Notes under the pieces: model-generated
What the model was told of the DNA's origin: nothing
Seen by the model: only the letters and a program-made list of their open reading frames with translations
The model's database searches: none
In this document: piece after piece, positions 20,001 through 28,046 of the stretch
Numbering within the stretch: the first letter of the stretch is position 1
Layout of the letters: each line of letters opens with the position of its first letter
Position numbers and translations under genes: made by a program
Assembly (NCBI GenBank): GCA_017460515.1
Contig: JAFUAY010000047.1
Span: 1 to 64,000, forward strand
Direction: 5' to 3'
Length of the DNA: 64,000 nucleotides
Source of the DNA: Prevotella sp.
GTDB lineage: Bacteria > Bacteroidota > Bacteroidia > Bacteroidales > Bacteroidaceae

Positions 20001-23000
20001 CCGAAGCCCTCTGAGACATAACGGCCTGTCAGGTTCACAGAACCGAAGTCGCTCAACTGGACATTCAGTGCTCCAGATGCAGCCCAACCGCCCTCGTTAT
20101 TCGTCTCGCGCAGTCGTAGCTCGTTGACCCACACCTCGCCCGACTTCATTTCACTGCTCAGGTTACGAACACCAATAATCATGGTCTTCACCTCGCCCAA
20201 CGACGGGTTACCCATGATACTGATCCGGTTATTGGGCTTGTCAGGGTCATAATCGGTGAACAACTGCGTGAAAGCAGCTGAGCCCGTTGAGCGCGCCTTG
20301 TTACGGGCTTTCTTGATATTCGTGAACACGCTCAGGTCAACATCCAGCATATTCTCTTGTGGCCATACCAGCGGACGATCACTGGGTACATTCCAACGAT
20401 AGGTGCCCGCAGGAGTAATCTTCAGGGGGATGAGATACTCGTAGTAGTTGTTCTTATAGTCACTACCCAAACGGATGAATACTGCCAACTGGTTGTCCTG
20501 CAACTGAGTACTGTTAGGTACCAGATGGTTGGCATGGACAAACATCTGAATATGCTTGTATTGGCGCAGGTCCAGATTGGTATTTTTGTAGACAGCCTTT
20601 GACTCGTTCTGAGAGAGGTCTTTAACTGTCAAACAAAGCGCCTGTTCATTGTTTTCAGTCAACTGCGGTTGCGAAGGGTCAGTAGCGCGTGTAATACCCG
20701 GAGGCAGCACGTAGGCCACAGGCTGACGTTCTGTATTCTCTTCCACATTGACAGCACTCATCTCCAACGTTCCTGTCTCAGCTCCTGCGGCTGTCTGCAA
20801 GCTGCGCTTATACTGGCGCCACTCGCCACGCACCAGACTCAGCGATCCGAAACGCAGCACGATGGGCTCCTCAAAATTAGTAAGGTACATGCGCATGAAA
20901 CGGATGCTGGTGAAATCATTGATATTGCCAACCTTATCCTTGCACTCAGCCAGCGGGATGCGGTACTGATACCAACGGACCGTTGCCGAGTCACCGTTAC
21001 GCAACTTAGCATTATAGTCACGGTGATCAACAATGTATGAGTCCTCACCCTTTGTTCCGTTATTGTAAGCCTGCAACTCAGCCTCGCTGATAGGAATACG
21101 ATACTGATAGTAACGATCGTACTCGTTCAGGGTGAAGTCCTGGTTGATATCCTCCACATCAGGCCCCGTCTTATAGCTGGTGTCATACGATTCCGTCTGG
21201 TTATCACTCGAAGGAGAGTTGCCCTGTGGGTTATTGATACGCTTGTAGCGATCCATGATGGTCACGCGCTGATCATCGAAATCAGAACCTCTGAAATAGT
21301 GATAGTCATCGCCTGCAGGGTCGTTACGCCAGGCCTGCAACAGTGAGTCGTTCTGCACGATGCCACCAATCGCATCAATCCACTCCTTATAGGCGCCAAA
21401 GGTGCGTTCTTCTTCATCTGTCAAGCCGTTGAAGCCCACATCCTGACGTTCTCTGGAACCAGAGGTTGTGGCAAAGGCATAGGTCTGCGTGGCCTGTACT
21501 GGAATCTTACCCCACTGAGTGGTGGTGAATGATGAGGTTCCATCGACGGGCATTCCGCTCTCATAGAATTTCTTTCCATCACGCAGCACGTCTTCGTTGA
21601 TTTCACCCAGGTTGATATACAGATCACCACTGTGCTTAGCCGCAGTGCCGTTCTTACGTGTATAGATATAAGGATCGAGCAGCCAGAACTCAATATACTC
21701 AATATTAGCCTGTTCGAAATCGGTTGTCTCCAAACGGCGCATCATACCACCCCATCGCTGGGCAGGATTCTTCAGCGTACCATCGCTATTGAAATCGGTA
21801 GTCAGGTTATACGGTCCACGTTCCTTGGGGTAATAAGCCAGGTTCAACACGGGCAGGGTGCTTGTCGCACCGTTATAGCTGGACTGGTCGCGATTGGGAT
21901 AGATTTCCTTCACATACACCTCACGCACATAATGATTGGAAAGCTGATCCAGGTCGCTCTTGATATGACTGGGCGTCAGACTTGACGAACGACGGGTGAA
22001 GATGGGGTCCACATTATACCAGGCCAGCAACGAACGGTCATAACCACTGGCAACAGTTGTCTTATCGTAGGTCTTCGTCGCAGAGCCTATCTTGGCAGGT
22101 GCACTCGACAGAATCCATGCCTTGGGGTCACTGACGTCAATCAAGTTCTTCGTATTCTCAAAGTCATCAATATAAGATGCATTATCCTGTGTACCTTGTG
22201 CCTTATGAGCTATCAATTGAGCAAACTCACCAGTGAAGGTGATCTGCGAGGGCTGCGACACATGCAGGAACGGTATCTTATTGAGCATCTTGGTAAGCCA
22301 CTGCGACTCCTGTTTCCAGTTCATGCTGAGGCCCCAGATGGTATTATTCAGTGGTTCTTCGCCAAGCGACACCTTTGTAATCAGAGCTTTCTCCTGCAAA
22401 TGTTGAATAGTACCAGCCATCGTGAAGTTCTTGGAGAACTCATATTCCCAGTTCACACCGAACATCGTCTTACGCTGCATGCCGTACTGTGTGTTATCTT
22501 CCAGCGACACATTGACATTGGTGCCTGCATCGATAATGCTCTGGTTCAAGATGGTCACCTCACCAGCCGAATAGTCCACAGAATAGTCAGAGCCTTCCTG
22601 CAACGTAACACCGCCAGCCGTCACGACAACAGAGCCCTGCGGGACGTTATAGGCACCCAGTGAGATAACATTGGCCGATGTCCCCTTGAACTGTCCTGTC
22701 ATGAGGTACTTGTTTTTCTCAGCATTCTGCTTGGCATAGGTCTTCGTAGAATCGTAGAGTGCATCAAAGCAGTAGGTATCTGCAAGATTCTCCAAGCCTT
22801 TCTTCTTCAGATAGCTGCGCAGATAGGAGCCAAACGGTTCCGTAGAAGGCAGGAACACACGACCATTTGAGACGGTATAACCCTCCACGAAGTCGAACTG
22901 TCCGTTGCTATGGGGCTTCATATTGTTGTCCAAGCGGTCCAGGCCCATCACTTTCAGCAGCGTAGTATTCTTCAAGGCAGCCTCTGGCAGATAAGAAAGA

Positions 23001-24739
23001 TAGGTACCCGTAGTATCACTCTGGTACTTGATATCCAGTCTGAAACGGTCTTTCTCAATATTCGTTGCCAGATAGTAGACGTTCTTCATCATGAGGCGCC
23101 AGTTGCCTTGAGCAGGGTTATTGCTGGTGTTCTTGATAGCCTTGACGAAGAGGGTCTTGTCTGTCTGAGTGAGATCGGAAGCAAACTCACCCACCTGATA
23201 GGTCTGTCCGCCATAGGTGAACTCGTATGCCACAGCCAATACCTGATCAGTTTGAAGTGCAGTCTTCAAGGAGATATAGCCCAAAGCAGTATTTACGGTA
23301 TACTCGCTCGATGTAAGCAGGCGTGCCGAGGCCAGTTTTTCATAGTCAGCACCACCTTGGAGGTAACTGAACTTCTCCAGTTCCGACGTAATATTATCAA
23401 AGGAACGCGCGGTTGTGTCGATGGCACTAACCAGTGTCTGATACTCATTGTTCGACTGGTTACTGGGCACTGCAATTCCCAGCGATGACCAGTTGAGGTT
23501 ACTGATGTACTTACTCTCGCCCAAGTCGGTAAATGCCACGATATTTCGTGAGTTGGAAGTCGTGCCCGACTTGTTCGTCACCCACACCTCCACACGGTTG
23601 ATCTTAATACCCGTGGTAAGATTGGGGAGCGACTGCATGGCACGATCATATATCTCACGAAAATAATGAGAAAGGAAGAAGTGGCGGTTCTCCTCATAGT
23701 CGGCAGGATTCAGTTCGAAGGGAGTGGTCTGCGTACCGCCTTTTGAGCTGACACTCTTTGAGGTAGAGTTCTTTTGCGACAGCACGGTCTGCAGTTTCAG
23801 CTTACCAAACTGCATGTCGGTTCGTATGCCGAAAAGACTCGAAGCGCCTGTTACCAAGGAGTTGTTGGAGGGGAAAGAGACATTACCCGCCTCGACGAGC
23901 TTGATAATCTCGTCTTCCTTGCCTTCATATTTCAGTTTCAGGTTCTTGGTATCGAAGTCGAAAGTGGCATCCGTGTTATAGTTCAGCGTCATATTGACCT
24001 TATCGCCCACCTTACCATTCACGCTCAGGTTGATTTTCTCATCGAAGTCGAAAGCCGTAGTCTTACGGTTACGGATAGGCAGCGATGGGTTGTCAACATT
24101 CTTCAGCGTAGCGCCCAGCTTCAGTTCTGCCGTTCCCTGTGTCTTGATGCGCACACCACCAGGGCCAAAGATTTTCTCAGCAGGTCCGAGGTCGAAATGC
24201 ATATCAGTGAAGTCAAATTTCTCCTTACCTTTTGCAGCAGCTGTCTCAGCATCTTTCTTACGGAAGAAGGACTGACGAGCGCGACGCTCACTCCAACGCA
24301 TATACTCGTCGGGCGTCATCATCACGGGTGCATTCAGGTAGGAATCACCTATCTTCGAGCCAATGAAATACAGGTTCAGTGAGTCATTGTATTCCACCTG
24401 TTGCTTCAGATTCTCTGGCATACGCAGGTCGAGCGCACTTGAATCCAGGTCCTCAGTGGTTACAGGTGTGGTCTTCTGTATCTTCCATCGCGGATGCAGC
24501 AGTGAGTCAGGGATGGGCTCATCCTCGACAACCGCCTTCTTCGGCTGCGCTTTCGCCACAGTCTTCTCGTCATCGGGAAGTGAATAGCGATCAGTGCGCT
24601 CGGCATCGTTAGGAGACGCTTGTTCCGAAGGTCTCAAGAACAGCGAATAGTTGGCTGCCGCCATGACAAATGGCAGCAACATCGGCAATGCAACGAGTAT
24701 TGCGATGACTAACTTGCGTATAGTCCCTCGGTTATTCAC
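17042..24739 (-). CDS. sprA: Type IX secretion system outer-membrane translocon SprA (Sov)
   Basis: 2565 residues, the size of SprA/Sov, the giant single-chain beta-barrel that conducts T9SS cargo through the outer membrane. The N-terminus has a signal-anchor-like segment (LVIAILVALPMLLPFVMAAANYSLF). Long beta-strand-rich repeats follow (e.g. GGVRIKTQGTAELKLGATLKN, and PVEDIN-like turns) and the chain ends in aromatic strands (FGVSMKFSLTR). A Lys/Asp/Asn-rich insert near residues 1945-1990 (KDLKSKAKDKDAKDGKDKKN) is probably a disordered loop. ruvA lies 18 bases upstream, a neighbour often seen for this gene. Its presence implies a T9SS; three proteins in this window carry tails of the sorted type. 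No other T9SS gene is here. Confidence 0.93.
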   Translation of the reverse strand: MNNRGTIRKLVIAILVALPMLLPFVMAAANYSLFLRPSEQASPNDAERTDRYSLPDDEKTVAKAQPKKAVVEDEPIPDSLLHPRWKIQKTTPVTTEDLDSSALDLRMPENLKQQVEYNDSLNLYFIGSKIGDSYLNAPVMMTPDEYMRWSERRARQSFFRKKDAETAAAKGKEKFDFTDMHFDLGPAEKIFGPGGVRIKTQGTAELKLGATLKNVDNPSLPIRNRKTTAFDFDEKINLSVNGKVGDKVNMTLNYNTDATFDFDTKNLKLKYEGKEDEIIKLVEAGNVSFPSNNSLVTGASSLFGIRTDMQFGKLKLQTVLSQKNSTSKSVSSKGGTQTTPFELNPADYEENRHFFLSHYFREIYDRAMQSLPNLTTGIKINRVEVWVTNKSGTTSNSRNIVAFTDLGESKYISNLNWSSLGIAVPSNQSNNEYQTLVSAIDTTARSFDNITSELEKFSYLQGGADYEKLASARLLTSSEYTVNTALGYISLKTALQTDQVLAVAYEFTYGGQTYQVGEFASDLTQTDKTLFVKAIKNTSNNPAQGNWRLMMKNVYYLATNIEKDRFRLDIKYQSDTTGTYLSYLPEAALKNTTLLKVMGLDRLDNNMKPHSNGQFDFVEGYTVSNGRVFLPSTEPFGSYLRSYLKKKGLENLADTYCFDALYDSTKTYAKQNAEKNKYLMTGQFKGTSANVISLGAYNVPQGSVVVTAGGVTLQEGSDYSVDYSAGEVTILNQSIIDAGTNVNVSLEDNTQYGMQRKTMFGVNWEYEFSKNFTMAGTIQHLQEKALITKVSLGEEPLNNTIWGLSMNWKQESQWLTKMLNKIPFLHVSQPSQITFTGEFAQLIAHKAQGTQDNASYIDDFENTKNLIDVSDPKAWILSSAPAKIGSATKTYDKTTVASGYDRSLLAWYNVDPIFTRRSSSLTPSHIKSDLDQLSNHYVREVYVKEIYPNRDQSSYNGATSTLPVLNLAYYPKERGPYNLTTDFNSDGTLKNPAQRWGGMMRRLETTDFEQANIEYIEFWLLDPYIYTRKNGTAAKHSGDLYINLGEINEDVLRDGKKFYESGMPVDGTSSFTTTQWGKIPVQATQTYAFATTSGSRERQDVGFNGLTDEEERTFGAYKEWIDAIGGIVQNDSLLQAWRNDPAGDDYHYFRGSDFDDQRVTIMDRYKRINNPQGNSPSSDNQTESYDTSYKTGPDVEDINQDFTLNEYDRYYQYRIPISEAELQAYNNGTKGEDSYIVDHRDYNAKLRNGDSATVRWYQYRIPLAECKDKVGNINDFTSIRFMRMYLTNFEEPIVLRFGSLSLVRGEWRQYKRSLQTAAGAETGTLEMSAVNVEENTERQPVAYVLPPGITRATDPSQPQLTENNEQALCLTVKDLSQNESKAVYKNTNLDLRQYKHIQMFVHANHLVPNSTQLQDNQLAVFIRLGSDYKNNYYEYLIPLKITPAGTYRWNVPSDRPLVWPQENMLDVDLSVFTNIKKARNKARSTGSAAFTQLFTDYDPDKPNNRISIMGNPSLGEVKTMIIGVRNLSSEMKSGEVWVNELRLRETNNEGGWAASGALNVQLSDFGSVNLTGRYVSEGFGGLEDGIMQRTTDTQKSYAITANFEMGKFFPEKAKVTLPVYYSYSKEITRPKYNPLDTDMKLDDALESAANSHERDSIEDIAVKRNISRNFSISNARVGIKNKKHPMPWDPANFSFTYSHSHRKTTGETTVWETEDQWRGAMNYSYSPVYKTWEPFKKSKSKSKWMNFPKAFGLNYLPQTIAFGSEMNRTYYELQERDLENTENPNLPLTFRSQFLWNRDFQLRWDLTKNLHMNFQSATHAEIEEPYVPVNKDLYPDQYAVWKDSVWNSIKHLGTPLDYNQQFSLSYQIPIDKLPVFDWVKSDLSYTANYSWVRGAELEDGSTLGNTITNNSNFNINGSFNMETLYNHSPFLKKVNERFKKSSSNQNRQQKNKDLKSKAKDKDAKDGKDKKNAGNDKEKAALPKNKNTFQRELNIVPDSVFVVQHNKKSKRLIIAAKDQKGKAVKVKWKTVDENKIKVWLPKDYQPQATAGDSTAAPIAPLKLKLNVTPKDPLDKQWWYSPAQYTARVLMMVRTVNLSYRKQRSMNLPGFLPNVGDAFGQRTGGVLSPGLDFAFGLTTDSYVQKALDNGWLLCNDSVATPANTSQTEELQIKATLEPIRDLKIDLTASRTMTRAKSIQFMYAGSPTTQSGSFNMTTISIKSAFEGMGDASNGYQSASFDDFRSKIASFHQRVQAQYEGATPGVLGADGMPVKVNEVNPYSADVLIPAFLSSYTLGGSSSLDIFPALKRLLPNWTIRYSGLSKLPWIRDHFKSVNLNHGYKSIFSIGSYNSYSSWLEYMGDLGFIKAADGSYTPSSLYNVSTVSINEAFSPLLGIDFTLQNNLTFKVEYKTTRVLNLSMTSVQINEALSKDWVIGMGYKISNFKLFGLGTKSRKVKGAKGKNNQDDKKNQQSSNNKKSGVNHDLNTRFDISFRNQASITRDIATGVSSASSGNSALKISFSAEYTLSRYLSLSAYYERQTNTPLLSANSYPTTTRDFGVSMKFSLTR

Positions 24740-24756
24740 TAATCACTTTTTCACAG

Positions 24757-25386
24757 TTACTTAATCTGTTTTAGTGCGAGCTTCACCACCTGTTCAACAG
24801 GCAGCGAGGGTTGTTCCTGAAGAATGGCAACAACGACCTTCTGTGTGGGAGCTGGCGCAAAGCCGAGCATCGTCAGGGCTGCCACAGCCTCATCGCGCAC
24901 CGCATTATTGACTGGAGCTGAGATAGAGCCACCAGCAGGGATCTCCTCTGCAATGCCCAAAGCCACAATCTTGTCCTTCAGGTCTACGATGATGCGCTGA
25001 GCCGTCATCTTACCGATACCCTTAATGCCTTGGATCAGTCTGGCATTTCCAGTGGAAATAGCACCACACAGTTCACTGACGCTCATACCCGAAAGCATCA
25101 TTCGTGCTGTATTGGCACCCACTCCACTAACCGTAATTAGCAACTCGAACATCTCGCGTTCCTTTTTATTATAGAAGCCAAACAGCACATGGGCATCTTC
25201 ACGAATGGCTTCATAGACATACAGCTTGACAGGTCCCTTACCACCCTCGCCCGAAGGAGAGTAATAACGCTGACAAGCACTGTAGGTATTCAAAGAAATG
25301 CTGAGTCCGTAGCCTACTCCAGCGGCCTCAACCGTAGCTGATGCGGGGGTCAACTCAGTGAGTTCACCCTTGATGTATTCAATCAT
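24757..25386 (-). CDS. ruvA: Holliday junction branch-migration subunit RuvA
   Basis: 209 residues. RuvA tetramers bind four-way junctions and load the RuvB motor. [30 protein letters not shown] is the N-terminal OB fold. The two helix-hairpin-helix motifs are in [17 protein letters not shown] and [16 protein letters not shown]. The C-terminal RuvB-binding domain ([21 protein letters not shown]) is intact. In the loop between TYSA and [12 protein letters not shown], where relatives have a few residues, there is a longer Ser/Gly/Lys-rich stretch ([12 protein letters not shown]) that looks like a small palindromic insertion. The gene probably leads the ruvA-sprA transcript; I found no good TAnnTTTG element upstream. 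Confidence 0.93.
   Translation of the reverse strand: MIEYIKGELTELTPASATVEAAGVGYGLSISLNTYSACQRYYSPSGEGGKGPVKLYVYEAIREDAHVLFGFYNKKEREMFELLITVSGVGANTARMMLSGMSVSELCGAISTGNARLIQGIKGIGKMTAQRIIVDLKDKIVALGIAEEIPAGGSISAPVNNAVRDEAVAALTMLGFAPAPTQKVVVAILQEQPSLPVEQVVKLALKQIK
25232..25269. repeat. Small palindromic in-frame insertion in ruvA
   Basis: CTCGCC CGAA GGAGAG (25246-25261 region) forms a short hairpin with one mismatch. It is flanked by sequence encoding Tyr-Tyr-Ser-Pro and Gly-Gly-Lys-Gly-Pro, residues not expected at this place in RuvA. It resembles the CCTCCG-bearing insert in lpdA. Confidence 0.4.
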
Positions 25387-25535
25387 ACTTTTACCACTTC
25401 ATTTAGTATATACTGAGATAATAACGCAGCAGTTCCTCGTTTTATTGTATTGGCCAATTTACTATCATAAATAATAAAATGCATAAGTTTTTGCTATTTT
25501 TCTGTCTTTTTGTTCGTGAATTAAGAAAAATACTG

Positions 25536-25543
25536 TAATTTTG
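25536..25543 (+). promoter_or_regulatory. ddh promoter, -7 element
   Basis: TAATTTTG followed by CACG fits the consensus and lies 42 bases before the ATG at 25586. TTTTTG about 23 bases upstream may serve as the -33 element. Because this element spans 25536-25543, the in-frame ATG at 25541 cannot be the start. Confidence 0.65.
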
Positions 25544-25585
25544 CACGCAGAAAAGAACGTTTTCATCACAAAAAGAGATTTAAAT

Positions 25586-26485
25586 ATGAAAAAAATCAGA
25601 GTAGCCGTCGTTGGTTACGGCAACATTGGAAAGTACGCTCTGGAGGCTCTGGAGGCTGCTCCCGATATGGAAGTGGCAGGTATCGTGCGTCGTCAGGGGG
25701 CTGAGAACAAGCCACAGGAGTTGGCTGAGTATGAGGTTGTAAAGGATATCCGTGAACTGAAGAATGTAGATGTAGCCATCTTGGCTACCCCTACCCGTTC
25801 ATGCGAGGAATATGCCAAACAGATCTTACCACTGGGTATCAACACGGTGGACTCCTTCGATATCCACACCTTGATTCGTGACTACCGCCGCACACTGATG
25901 GATCTGAACAAGAAGACCAACACAGTGAGCATTATTGCCGCAGGATGGGATCCGGGCAGCGACTCTATCGTTCGCACCCTGATGCAGAGTCTGGCACCGA
26001 AAGGTCTGAGCTACACCAACTTCGGCCCTGGTATGTCAATGGGTCACAGCGTCTGCGTACGTTCGAAAGCTGGTGTGAAGAACGCCCTTTCCATGACTAT
26101 TCCTTTGGGCGAGGGTATTCATCGCCGCATGGTCTATGTAGAACTGGAAGAAGGTGCCAAGCTCGACGAGGTTACAGCTGCTATCAAGGCCGACCCCTAC
26201 TTTGCCAGCGACGAGACGCATGTTTTCCAAGTAGAGAGCGTCGATGATGTGCGCGATATGGGTCATGGCGTCAATCTGGTACGCAAGGGTGTCAGCGGAA
26301 AGACGCAGAACCAGCGACTGGAGTTCAATATGCAGATCAACAACCCTGCTCTGACGGGGCAGGTACTGGTCAACGTAGCGCGTGCCTCCATGCAGCAGCA
26401 GCCTGGTTGCTACACGATGATTGAGATCCCCGTCATCGACATGCTTCCTGGCGACCGCGAAGAGCTCATCAGCCATTTGGTATAA
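25586..26485 (+). CDS. ddh: meso-Diaminopimelate D-dehydrogenase
   Basis: 299 residues. Reduces L-tetrahydrodipicolinate with ammonia and NADPH directly to meso-diaminopimelate, a one-step bypass of the acylated pathways to lysine and peptidoglycan cross-links. The dinucleotide motif VVGYGNIGKYALEAL is followed by the family signatures SIIAAGWDPGSDS and GPGMSMGHSVCVRSKAGV. Start ATG 25586 was chosen because MKKIRVAVVGYGNIG is the family start and the promoter lies between it and the upstream in-frame ATG. It is monocistronic, divergent from ruvA and closed by a strong terminator. With asd in the same window it supports the dehydrogenase route to DAP in this organism. Confidence 0.93.
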   Translation: MKKIRVAVVGYGNIGKYALEALEAAPDMEVAGIVRRQGAENKPQELAEYEVVKDIRELKNVDVAILATPTRSCEEYAKQILPLGINTVDSFDIHTLIRDYRRTLMDLNKKTNTVSIIAAGWDPGSDSIVRTLMQSLAPKGLSYTNFGPGMSMGHSVCVRSKAGVKNALSMTIPLGEGIHRRMVYVELEEGAKLDEVTAAIKADPYFASDETHVFQVESVDDVRDMGHGVNLVRKGVSGKTQNQRLEFNMQINNPALTGQVLVNVARASMQQQPGCYTMIEIPVIDMLPGDREELISHLV

Positions 26486-26542
26486 ACCAACAAAATGCTT
26501 GATTTCATCGAGAAAATTAGATAACAATTCCTTTACGCGATA

Positions 26543-26577
26543 AAAAAGCCTGATTCTCGATGGAATCAGGCTTTTTC
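26543..26577. terminator. Bidirectional terminator between ddh and the GH28 gene
   Basis: AAAAAAGCCTGATTC and GAATCAGGCTTTTTC form a long perfect stem with A/T tracts on both sides. The two flanking genes converge on it. Confidence 0.9.
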
Positions 26578-26620
26578 TTTCTGGTCTTAGTAGCGTATAG
26601 GGGTCAGTCCCCTTGTGCTG

Positions 26621-28039
26621 TTATTTCTTGTTCGGAATCAGACGTACATTCTTCAGTTGCAACTGAGCCGTCTTCTCGTCAATATCTTTCTCCACCTTAT
26701 TATATATAAAAGTGCAGTCACTGATATCAATGTCTTTCACGCAGTCAAGTCCTGCAATACCAGCCGCTTTGATGGCAGTCTTACATCCACGACAGACCAC
26801 TCGCGTAATATGGATATCCTGGAACTTGGGTGCCCAGCGCTTTTGGGATTCCGTATAGACAGGAGCCTCTGTTGAAACGCCTGCATGCTTGTTCACATAG
26901 TCACACTGGAACGTGATAGCCTCACCACTGATATCGTTCATCATGATATCGCTTATGAAGATCTGTTCAGAGCGACCTCCACGATCCAACGAGCTCTTGA
27001 AGCGCAGACCTACATCGGTACCGCTGAACGTATTGTGTCTAACCACCATACGGCGCATGCCTGCTGCCGTCTCACTTCCAAAGACGAAGCCACCATGCGC
27101 GTGATTCACCGTATTATGGGCTACGACGATGTCCTCACAGCCTGAAATAGGATGACTGCTAGAGGGCTTTCCGCTCTTCATACAGATACCGTCATCACCT
27201 ACGGAGACAGTCGAATTGACAATCAATGCCTGATGACAGTCGCTGAGATCGATACCGTCACCATTCTGCACATTCCATTCTGAACGGACGGTTACTCCGT
27301 CGATAATCACATTCGTGCAATAGCAGGGGTGCAGGTGGAAACGGGGAGAGTTCTGGATAGTGACACCCTCAACGAGCACATTCTCACAGTCCGTCAGTCG
27401 GATGAGGTCATTACGCATAGACTCCTGTTTCTCAGGCGTATCTGCTATGTTAGGATAACCGCTCTTCAGGTTCCAAGGATACCATAGGTCACCTTTTTCA
27501 TTGACCTGTCCGCCCAATTCCTGATACTGGCGCCATTCCACATCACTTACCTTCGAGCGCTTGACGGGTCGCCACAGCTGTCCACCTCCATCCAGCACGC
27601 CTTTTCCTGTGATGGCAATATTCTTGCGTTTCGAAGCTCTGATACAAGGATAAACACGTGTAGCCTTCTCGTTCTTGTCGAGATAAAGGCTCTTATCGGG
27701 CGAGAAACTTACGATAGCATTCTGCTCGATGCGCAGCTCGATATTGTCCTTCAGCATTATTGGTCCTGTTAGCCACACGCCTTCAGAAACAATCACGCGG
27801 CCTCCACCCACTTTCGTTAGTTTTGAGATGGCTTTCTCAAAAGCCTCCGTACAAAGGGTCATACCATCGCCCACAGCCCCGAAGTCAGTAATCCTGACCT
27901 CGTTCTGGGGAATCTGAACAGCCTCCACAGCCTTCACGCTGACAGGCATGTTCTGATAGTACTGGTCGTAATTTCCTGCTGATACATATACCGCCTGTAG
28001 CAGGAGCAAGGCAATGGCTGTGAGAATCGTCCTCTTCAT
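26621..28039 (-). CDS. GH28 family pectinase (polygalacturonase-like)
   Basis: 472-residue exported right-handed beta-helix enzyme (signal peptide ...LLLQAVYVSAG). It begins with the pectate-lyase/GH28 motif ITDFGAVGDGMTLCTEAFEKAI. The catalytic aspartates are in QNGDGIDLSD (near 260) and VGDDGICMKSG (near 280); the histidine motif is AHGGFVFGSE and the substrate Arg/Lys is in GLRFKSS. Gly stands where many GH28 enzymes have Cys in GDDC, as in many Bacteroidetes members. Whether it cuts homogalacturonan, rhamnogalacturonan or acts as an exo-enzyme cannot be told. It starts 7 bases after the upstream lipoprotein gene, so it shares that transcript. Confidence 0.9.
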   Translation of the reverse strand: MKRTILTAIALLLLQAVYVSAGNYDQYYQNMPVSVKAVEAVQIPQNEVRITDFGAVGDGMTLCTEAFEKAISKLTKVGGGRVIVSEGVWLTGPIMLKDNIELRIEQNAIVSFSPDKSLYLDKNEKATRVYPCIRASKRKNIAITGKGVLDGGGQLWRPVKRSKVSDVEWRQYQELGGQVNEKGDLWYPWNLKSGYPNIADTPEKQESMRNDLIRLTDCENVLVEGVTIQNSPRFHLHPCYCTNVIIDGVTVRSEWNVQNGDGIDLSDCHQALIVNSTVSVGDDGICMKSGKPSSSHPISGCEDIVVAHNTVNHAHGGFVFGSETAAGMRRMVVRHNTFSGTDVGLRFKSSLDRGGRSEQIFISDIMMNDISGEAITFQCDYVNKHAGVSTEAPVYTESQKRWAPKFQDIHITRVVCRGCKTAIKAAGIAGLDCVKDIDISDCTFIYNKVEKDIDEKTAQLQLKNVRLIPNKK

Positions 28040-28046
28040 CGTCTAT

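Noticed and set aside
25541..25585. Upstream start for ddh adding 15 residues
   Set aside because: The promoter -7 element lies over this ATG and the family begins at MKKIRVAVVGYGNIG.
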